Shown piece by piece: positions 42,218 through 47,629 of a stretch of DNA of 47,629 nt. The notes below the pieces were generated by a model. That model made no database searches. It was not told where the DNA came from and saw only the letters and a list, made by a program, of their open reading frames with translations. A program made the translations under genes and the position numbers. How positions within the stretch are numbered: the stretch's first letter is position 1; each line of letters starts with the position of its first letter. The stretch is from positions 1 through 47,629 of the IMG/VR virus record IMGVR_UViG_3300028133_000281, one strand, 5' to 3'. The stretch comes from a virus.

Positions 42218-43090
42218 ATGAGCCAACCAAGAAGAGTAAATTATCTTAATAACAAAGATATTCTTAAAGAAATCCATAAAAGTAAACTTACATACTGCTA
42301 TGTGCAGGATGAAATGTTTGCAAATCAAGACATCATTGTCAATAGTCTCGAAGAAATCGACGCTGACACTATTGCAACTGCTAAGAAAAATAAAGCAAGC
42401 AAATTAGCAACAGAACGCTATCAAGCAGCTATTGCCGCAGGTGGCTGGGAAAAAAATAAGAAGCCTAAGCAAAAAGATTTTGCTATAAATCCGGATGATT
42501 TCCCAACAAGTGAAATTGTTTTTCGGGTAATGACATTTGATCACATACCGGATGCACCGGGGCGTAAAAAAACAACTAAAACCGTTGCTGACACAAAAGC
42601 AAAAGTGAACTTTCCACCATGGAAACACTATGTTTTAAATGACTCAGGTATTAATCCTAATGAAGTTGCTCGATCTCACTGGAAAGGTAGTTTAAGCAAC
42701 GGAATGTTTAGTGTTGACCATGGAAAAATTACTAACGAATTAGGAAGAATGTTCATGAAACTTGTTGAACGTTATAGTCAGCGTGGTAACTGGCGAGGCT
42801 ATACGTATGTAGACGAGATGAGAGGGCAAGCATTAGTGCAATTATCTCAAATTGGTTTGCAGTTTAATGAAGCTAAATCCGACAACCCGTTTGCATATTA
42901 CACTGCAACTGTGAACAACAGTTTCACAAGGGTACTAAACTTAGAAAAGCGTAATCAAACAATTCGAGATGACATCTTAATTGAACAAGGACACCTGCCC
43001 AGCTATAGCAGACAGTTAGCACACGAAGAGTCTGTTAAAAATTTACGGACGGTTGCTGAAGCTGCACTAGAATCTCCTACTGAGGAATAA
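42218..43090 (+). CDS. 55: Late transcription sigma factor gp55
   Basis: gp55 replaces host sigma on RNA polymerase and recognises the late -10 element. The N terminus VNYLNNKDILKEIHKSKLTY matches the T4 opening 'YNYVNNKELLQAI'. The sigma region-2-like core is GNWRGYTYVDEMRGQALVQL (about residues 191-210), then SDNPFAYYTATVNNSFTRVL. These align with T4 'GYTQSWKQEMI' and 'KNPHAYITQACFNAFVQRI'. At 290 residues it exceeds T4 gp55 (185) because about 130 extra residues lie between the opening and the core, including a Lys-rich stretch (about 60-125). GAGGAG precedes the ATG. First gene of the early plus-strand operon; 4 bases before gp47. The insertion may contact the unusual upstream box of the late promoters (inference). 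Confidence 0.92.
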   Translation: MSQPRRVNYLNNKDILKEIHKSKLTYCYVQDEMFANQDIIVNSLEEIDADTIATAKKNKASKLATERYQAAIAAGGWEKNKKPKQKDFAINPDDFPTSEIVFRVMTFDHIPDAPGRKKTTKTVADTKAKVNFPPWKHYVLNDSGINPNEVARSHWKGSLSNGMFSVDHGKITNELGRMFMKLVERYSQRGNWRGYTYVDEMRGQALVQLSQIGLQFNEAKSDNPFAYYTATVNNSFTRVLNLEKRNQTIRDDILIEQGHLPSYSRQLAHEESVKNLRTVAEAALESPTEE

Positions 43091-43094
43091 ACAA

Positions 43095-44111
43095 ATGGCT
43101 AATCTTTTTGAGAAGGCTGCGTGTTTCACAGATATTCACTACGGCTTAAAACAAAATAGCAAACAGCATTTGATCGATTGTGAGAACTATATTACTTGGT
43201 TTCTAGCTGAGGCAAAAGCCCGTGATTGTGAAACATGCTTTTTTCTAGGAGACTGGCATCACCATAGAGCAAGCATCAATATTGCAACTATGAATGCAAC
43301 TATCAAGGACTTAAAGCGTCTCAACGATGCGTTTAAGAAAGTATATTTCATAACAGGTAATCATGATCTTTATTATAGAGAAAAGCGTGATCTGAATAGT
43401 ATCGAATTTGCAAGAGACTTGTCAAATTTTGTTATGGTGGATGAATGGTTTGTTAAAGACGGTGTAGCAATAATTCCATGGTTAGTGGGAGACGAGCATA
43501 AGAAATTAAACAAACTAGATTGCAAATACATGTTTGGTCACTTCGAATTACCTTACTTTAAGATGAATGCAATGGTGGAAATGCCAGATCATGGTGGAGT
43601 AAAGGCATCTGATCTAGGTAATCCCGACTATGTTTTTAGTGGACATTTTCATAAACGCCAATACAAAGGTAATATACATTACATAGGAAATGCATTCCCA
43701 CACAATTATTCAGATGTAGCGGACACTGACCGAGGTGCTATGTTTTTGGAGTGGGGAGGTGAGCCACAATATGTAAATTGGGATCAGTGTCCTAAGTATA
43801 TTATGCTAGGTCTTCGAGAATTATTAGAAGATCCTGAACGCTGGCTGGAAGAACAGACACATGCAAGAATAAAAATTGATGTGAATATTAGTTATGAAGA
43901 AGCTAACTTTATTAGGGAAACTTTCCATGAGAAATATAAAGTTAGGGACTTACAACTACTGCCTGTTAAGGAAGAAGAGGAAGCGTTCGAGGGGTCTGAA
44001 ATAACATTCGAAAGTGTTGACCAGATTGTTATTAGTCAACTAGAAACTATAGAGAGTAACACAATTAACAATAAAAAATTAATAGAACTGTATAGGGAAA
44101 TTGACGTTTAA
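43095..44111 (+). CDS. 47: Recombination endonuclease subunit gp47 (SbcD/Mre11-like)
   Basis: This 338-residue metallophosphoesterase partners gp46 in recombination-dependent replication, end resection and host DNA breakdown. All five phosphoesterase motifs are visible: DIHYG with Asp13 and His15, GDWH with Asp53, GNHD at 88-91, GH at 148-149 and GHFH at 183-186. Length equals T4 gp47 (339). GAGGA in front of the ATG overlaps the end of gp55. It ends 1 base before the chosen gp46 start. Assignment is secure. Confidence 0.97.
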   Translation: MANLFEKAACFTDIHYGLKQNSKQHLIDCENYITWFLAEAKARDCETCFFLGDWHHHRASINIATMNATIKDLKRLNDAFKKVYFITGNHDLYYREKRDLNSIEFARDLSNFVMVDEWFVKDGVAIIPWLVGDEHKKLNKLDCKYMFGHFELPYFKMNAMVEMPDHGGVKASDLGNPDYVFSGHFHKRQYKGNIHYIGNAFPHNYSDVADTDRGAMFLEWGGEPQYVNWDQCPKYIMLGLRELLEDPERWLEEQTHARIKIDVNISYEEANFIRETFHEKYKVRDLQLLPVKEEEEAFEGSEITFESVDQIVISQLETIESNTINNKKLIELYREIDV

Positions 44112-44112
44112 T

Positions 44113-45879
44113 ATGTTAAAGATTAAAAATGTAAGTGCAAAAAACTTTATGAGTGTGGGGAATAATCTCCAAGCTGTGAACTTCGATGCTAATCAATTAA
44201 CATTGGTACTAGGCAATAATTTAGACTTAGGCGGTGATGGCAGTAGAAACGGTACTGGCAAAACTACTATTATTAATGCCCTCAGTTACGCAATGTACGG
44301 AGAAGCCCTAACAAATATTCGACGTGACAACCTTATCAACAAGACTAATGGTAAAGGCATGATCACTACTGTAGATTTTGAGATTAATGGCACCGATTAT
44401 CGCATTGAGCGGGGTCGTCGGCCAAACGTTTTAAAATTCTTTGTGGATGGTATTGAAAGCAAGGACGACGAGCAGCAAGGCGATAGCAGAGAGACACAGC
44501 GAGATATAGAAAAAGTCATCGGCTTTCCGCATAATATGTTTAAACACTTAATTGCTTTAAACACGTACACTGATCCATTTCTGTCCATGAAAACTAATGA
44601 TCAAAAAGAAATGATTGAGCAGTTGTTAGGTATTACTGAGATTAGTCTCAAAGCTGAAGTTTTGAAAGAGCGACTAAAAGAAACTAAAGATCAGATGAAA
44701 GAAGAAGAAATGCGCATAAAGGCAGTATCAGATTCTAATAGTCGAATTGAAAAAAATGTAAAAGAGATAGAAACCAGAAGTGCTGCATGGGGAAAGAGCT
44801 TTACAGATAAACTCACACAAATGTCCACAGCATTGACAACATTGTCTGCATTAGATGTAGATGATGAAATTGAACGACACAAGTGCATGTCTGATGCAAA
44901 AGATTTGCAAATGCAATGGGATACTCTAAACAAAGAGTCTAAAACATTAACCAATAGTTGTAATCGTAGTGAAACAAGAATCTCAGATTTAAAAAGCAAT
45001 ATAGAAGATGCTGAAGCAGGTGTGTGCCCTGCGTGTGGACAAGACACCGCACATTTAAGTACGCATGCTGAGTATAAAACTGAATTACAAGAAAAGTTGG
45101 ATTCTGAAATATCGCATCACACAGAACAATATAACAAATTAAAAGAAGTTGCTATTGCACTTAACACCATAACAGTGCCGGAGTGCGATAAGACATTTTA
45201 TCCAACTATCGAAGAAGCATACGAGCACAAACATAACTTAGAATCTTTGACGACACAGCTCGAAGAAAAACGTCTAGAAAAAAATCCGTATGTAGAACAA
45301 ATAGAAGTTCTGAGAGAAACTGGATTTGAAGAAGTTGACTACGAAACAATGAATTCGCTAGATTCGTTAAGAGAGCACCAAGAGTTTTTGCACAAGTTAT
45401 TAACTAGCAAGGACAGTTTTATTCGTAAAAAGATCATTGATCAAAACTTGCAGTATCTCAACTATAGATTAAGTTACTACTTAGATAAGTTAGGCTTGCC
45501 CCACGAAGTTAAATTTAATAACGATCTGTCTGTTGATATAACAGAGTACGGTAGAGATTTAGACTTTGACAATTTGAGTAGGGGTGAGAGAAACCGTTTA
45601 ATACTAGGCATGAGTTGGGCATTCAGAGATATTTACGAAAGTTTAAATCAGCCCATGAACTTGATGTGTATCGACGAGCTTGTAGATAGTGGTATGGACA
45701 CGACTGGTGTAGAAAACGCACTTGCTGTTCTGAAGAAGATGGGTAGAGAGTCAAACAAAAACGTTTTCTTAATTAGCCACAAAGAAGAATTACAAGGTCG
45801 AGTTAACAATGTCCTGTATGTTATTAAAGAAGGCGGATTTACCAGCTACAGTAACGATATTGAAATAGTAGGAACATGA
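44113..45879 (+). CDS. 46: Recombination endonuclease subunit gp46 (SbcC/Rad50-like ATPase)
   Basis: This 588-residue SMC-type ATPase starts at the ATG at 44113, chosen over an in-frame TTG at 44101 that overlaps gp47 and has no better ribosome site. Walker A is SRNGTGKTT (residues 44-52). Two coiled-coil arms (about 170-290 and 320-430) flank the zinc hook CPAC at 305-308. The ABC signature is LSRGERNRL and Walker B is LMCIDELVDSGMD. A D-loop and HKEELQ switch His follow. It matches T4 gp46 (560) closely. It acts with gp47 at DNA ends. The stop overlaps the next gene by ATGA. Confidence 0.97.
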   Translation: MLKIKNVSAKNFMSVGNNLQAVNFDANQLTLVLGNNLDLGGDGSRNGTGKTTIINALSYAMYGEALTNIRRDNLINKTNGKGMITTVDFEINGTDYRIERGRRPNVLKFFVDGIESKDDEQQGDSRETQRDIEKVIGFPHNMFKHLIALNTYTDPFLSMKTNDQKEMIEQLLGITEISLKAEVLKERLKETKDQMKEEEMRIKAVSDSNSRIEKNVKEIETRSAAWGKSFTDKLTQMSTALTTLSALDVDDEIERHKCMSDAKDLQMQWDTLNKESKTLTNSCNRSETRISDLKSNIEDAEAGVCPACGQDTAHLSTHAEYKTELQEKLDSEISHHTEQYNKLKEVAIALNTITVPECDKTFYPTIEEAYEHKHNLESLTTQLEEKRLEKNPYVEQIEVLRETGFEEVDYETMNSLDSLREHQEFLHKLLTSKDSFIRKKIIDQNLQYLNYRLSYYLDKLGLPHEVKFNNDLSVDITEYGRDLDFDNLSRGERNRLILGMSWAFRDIYESLNQPMNLMCIDELVDSGMDTTGVENALAVLKKMGRESNKNVFLISHKEELQGRVNNVLYVIKEGGFTSYSNDIEIVGT

Positions 45880-46667
45880 TACTAGACTTACACCTTGGAG
45901 AAAATGCCGACTTAACGCTGACTTACAAATTATACGATAATTCAGTAAGTCGGCTTTTTTACGAACGTATGTCGACACAAGAAAATCGAGTAGTGAGTAG
46001 GACACAGTTTTATAATTTTGACGAGACTAAAGAATCTGTTGAAGAAGAATTATTACGTATCAGTCAGCAATTACAACAATTGGGACTTATTGCAGATACT
46101 GGTCAGGAAAATTTAAACATGTTGCACGAAAATTTTCCAAGGTTGCACGACGAGCATACCGGAGAAGTCCGGGAACTGTTAAGAATGTTTAACTACAATA
46201 TTCATCACTTAGAAGATATTAGCCGCGGCTATAACGGTAAACGATTTTTATTTGCATGCGAGGATGAGGGTGTTGATCTACCGGAAGAAGCATACACTAT
46301 GTTTACCCCTCAAAAAAAGTTCGGCACTTTATACATGAACTATCCGCATGTTGGCAAACACTTTTTAGAATTATTCGGTGACAGAGACATCGATATTCCA
46401 GCAGAACAAATACAACTAACAAACAAAATGTGCAACACTGTTTACTGTTGGCTTGGCGATGACAAGTTCACTAACCAGCATGATCTCGATAACTTGATGA
46501 TCAGCATGTTTATGTTTTACAGAGATATACAACACAAGATACCGTTTGAATGGCGTGACCCTAGACTTGCAATAGGTTACTTGCCACTAGGCGAACTGCT
46601 CGACCACGATGTGGACATAAGTACCATTACAGAAAACAAATATATACACAGTTGGTCTTGTCGATGA
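45876..46667 (+). CDS. Hypothetical protein downstream of gp46
   Basis: This 263-residue acidic protein is one I do not recognise. It starts MILDLHLGENADLTLTYKLY and then has a helical charged stretch (TKESVEEELLRISQQLQQLG, about residues 50-69). The rest is mixed helical with many His, Tyr and Glu: NPVG-free, LHENFPRLHDEHTGEVRELL at about 83-102 and YMNYPHVGKHFLELFGDRD near 150. The end is IPFEWRDPRLAIGYLPLGEL, then a short tail with Trp. It has no membrane segment or signal peptide. It is coupled to gp46 by an ATGA overlap and to the GIY-YIG gene by another. T4 has small genes of unknown role at this place between 46 and 45, so a DNA-metabolism accessory role is the best guess. Confidence 0.8.
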   Translation: MILDLHLGENADLTLTYKLYDNSVSRLFYERMSTQENRVVSRTQFYNFDETKESVEEELLRISQQLQQLGLIADTGQENLNMLHENFPRLHDEHTGEVRELLRMFNYNIHHLEDISRGYNGKRFLFACEDEGVDLPEEAYTMFTPQKKFGTLYMNYPHVGKHFLELFGDRDIDIPAEQIQLTNKMCNTVYCWLGDDKFTNQHDLDNLMISMFMFYRDIQHKIPFEWRDPRLAIGYLPLGELLDHDVDISTITENKYIHSWSCR

Positions 46668-47089
46668 GTGAGTGGACATATAACGGTAAAACAGTAGATA
46701 CACTTCCGGAAGATTGTGAAGCATTCGTATACTTAATCACAAATAATGTCAACGATATGAAATATGTTGGCAAGAAACTAGCAAAGTTCAAAACAACCAA
46801 GCCTCCCTTAAAAGGAAAGAAGAACAAACGCCGTGGCACTAAAGAAAGTGACTGGCGTACTTACTGGGGCAGTTCAGATCATCTGCAGGAAGATGTACTA
46901 AAGTTGGGCGAAGAAAACTTTACTCGCGAAATTTTGTACTACTGCCCTAGTAGAGGAGTTGCTAGTTATCTAGAAGCAAAGGAACAATTTGACCGCAAAG
47001 TCCTCTTGACAGACGAGTATTATAACGGTATAATTAACGTCAGAGTAGGCGGTTCAAAAATACTAAAAGAATCATTAGACAACACATAA
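46664..47089 (+). CDS. GIY-YIG endonuclease (Seg-like)
   Basis: This 141-residue protein starts at the ATG that overlaps the previous stop as ATGA; an upstream TTG is rejected. The GIY-YIG signature is FVYLITN at 21-27 and KYVGKK at 33-38. A basic loop (KGKKNKRRGTKESDWRTYWG, 50-69) and FTREILYYC follow, and the metal-binding Glu is probably Glu104 in SYLEAKEQF. These are the features of free-standing phage GIY-YIG nucleases such as the Seg family. No separate DNA-recognition domain is visible, so the target is unknown. It may be a homing enzyme or a host-DNA nuclease. The unexplained non-coding stretch directly follows it, which suits a homing-type history. Confidence 0.88.
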   Translation: MSEWTYNGKTVDTLPEDCEAFVYLITNNVNDMKYVGKKLAKFKTTKPPLKGKKNKRRGTKESDWRTYWGSSDHLQEDVLKLGEENFTREILYYCPSRGVASYLEAKEQFDRKVLLTDEYYNGIINVRVGGSKILKESLDNT

Positions 47090-47097
47090 TTATTAAC

Positions 47098-47124
47098 ACA
47101 TGGCACACATGGCACACATGGCAC
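47098..47124. repeat. Tandem repeat, 3 copies of ACATGGCAC
   Basis: Three perfect copies of the 9-base unit ACATGGCAC run head to tail 9 bases after the GIY-YIG stop. Such short iterons can be protein-binding sites or result from slippage; nothing decides which. Confidence 0.85.
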
Positions 47125-47442
47125 TACACAGGTCCATACACCACCCCACCGAGGACAAAATCGGTTTCCTTGAGGCGCCTTAAATAGGCATCAGATCTGG
47201 AATGTATGGCGGTAAATGAGATACAGACACACGACAACAGTATTAGATGATACAGGCTCTGAGAAAAAGCAACCTGTGAAATTGTATAACTGAACTCTGC
47301 AAAGTTATATAGTTTTCCGTGAGTGCGAAAGCAGTGACGGTAGCGTAGGGGAGACAAGGCTCACCACTTCCCATTAATACGCCCGAGCTAGAGATGGCGA
47401 AGCTCATCATGATGACCAGCATGATAGAACCCTTCATATTTT

Positions 47443-47464
47443 TTCACCCGTGCAAGCGGGTGAA
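47443..47464. other. Hairpin (8-bp stem, 6-base loop)
   Basis: TTCACCCG pairs with CGGGTGAA around the loop TGCAAG. No T tract follows on either strand, so a terminator role is unlikely; it may be part of a structured RNA or a protein-binding site. Confidence 0.6.
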
Positions 47465-47491
47465 TTATGGCTCCACTTTCATGATAACTTC

Positions 47492-47513
47492 TTTAGTTCT
47501 TATAAGAACTAAA
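47492..47513. other. Perfect 22-bp palindrome
   Basis: The two halves TTTAGTTCTTA and TAAGAACTAAA are exact reverse complements. An A run follows on the plus strand instead of a T run, so it reads as an operator-like dyad or hairpin and not as a terminator. Confidence 0.65.
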
Positions 47514-47629
47514 AAAACATATCTTACAATTGAATGCATGAGTGCAACGATTGCATGAAAGCAGTAAGGTAAGACACGAAGTGTCTAGAACTTGTGTGTA
47601 ATACTGTTCGAATTACAACTTAAATAGTA

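Larger units (their letters stand above)
47090..47629. other. Non-coding stretch with repeats and hairpins, possible RNA or cis element
   Basis: No frame here has a convincing start, ribosome site and codon pattern. It holds a triple 9-bp repeat, a GGCGCC-centred palindrome near 47171-47182, and four hairpins. These are 47443-47464 (stem TTCACCCG), the 22-bp palindrome 47492-47513, TGCAA-CGA-TTGCA at 47543-47555 and AGACAC-GAA-GTGTCT at 47572-47586. None is followed by a T run, so they are not ordinary terminators. No tRNA cloverleaf and no group I intron core could be made out. It may be a structured RNA, an intron remnant, or a replication or homing site. The window ends inside it. Confidence 0.4.

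Noticed and set aside
47243-47437. Minus-strand 64-codon frame with a signal-peptide-like start (MKGSIMLVIMMSFAISSSG)
   Set aside because: No good ribosome site, an unconvincing C-terminal half, and an overlap with another unlikely frame. It could be a small membrane protein but support is too weak.
47161-47460. Group I intron core next to the GIY-YIG gene
   Set aside because: No P, Q, R or S core elements could be recognised by eye. An Infernal search would be needed to revive the idea.
47591-47629. tRNA T-arm-like GTTCGAAT
   Set aside because: The flanking bases do not form a 5-bp T stem and no acceptor, D or anticodon arms could be fitted.

Overview
The window is a contiguous piece of a tailed-phage genome, a T4-like myovirus of the marine cyanophage/pelagiphage type. 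The basis is a set of recognisable T4 core proteins: baseplate gp25, gp6, gp53, gp48 and a gp5-like hub, recombination proteins gp46 and gp47, and late sigma factor gp55. These sit beside marine-type accessory genes (radical SAM enzyme, GT-A glycosyltransferases, S-adenosylmethionine synthetase) and very large structural proteins. The DNA is AT-rich, and genes are packed with 1-10 base overlaps, many of the ATGA or TAATG type. No tRNA, integrase or clearly cellular gene was seen, and the host cannot be named from this sequence.

Layout. (1) 1-6755, minus strand: an accessory operon reading, in transcription order from 6755 down, conserved hypothetical, glycosyltransferase-like, two tiny genes, glycosyltransferase-like, hypothetical, GT-A protein, twitch-type radical SAM enzyme, SH3-like protein, SCP2-like lipid-binding protein, and metK cut by the window edge. 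(2) 6773-6806: a rho-independent terminator separating this operon from the structural block. (3) 6824-34798, minus strand: gp25, gp6 (1462 aa), a giant 6539-aa virion protein (41% of the window), and three further virion or fibre proteins. (4) 34949-36027, plus strand: a three-gene cassette (hypothetical, alpha/beta hydrolase, coiled coil) with its own sigma70-type promoter, set antisense inside the structural region. (5) 36018-42076, minus strand: gp48, gp53, a probable hub protein and gp5. (6) 42218-47089, plus strand: gp55, gp47, gp46, a hypothetical and a GIY-YIG nuclease, again behind a sigma70-type promoter. (7) 47090-47629: about 540 bases with no convincing gene, but with repeats and hairpins.

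Regulation. Plus-strand genes follow host-like promoters (TTGACT, 17 bp, CATAAT or TATACT). Minus-strand structural genes follow an 8-base T4-like late element, GATAAATA. At three sites, and partly at a fourth, this element is preceded at a constant 8-bp distance by a 16-bp palindromic box related to TTAAAACATGTTTTAA. This bipartite late promoter, alongside a gp55 with a long N-terminal insertion, is the least explained regulatory signal here. At three sites the late element lies exactly 5 bases before the ATG, which predicts leaderless or nearly leaderless late mRNAs.

How the genes may work together. The plus-strand early set supplies recombination/replication nuclease functions and gp55, which would then switch on the minus-strand late set that builds the baseplate and fibres. 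The late accessory operon pairs a SAM synthetase with a radical SAM enzyme, a lipid-binding-type SCP2 protein and three GT-A-like proteins. This suggests a SAM-fuelled modification of a glycan, lipid or virion component, but the substrate is unknown.
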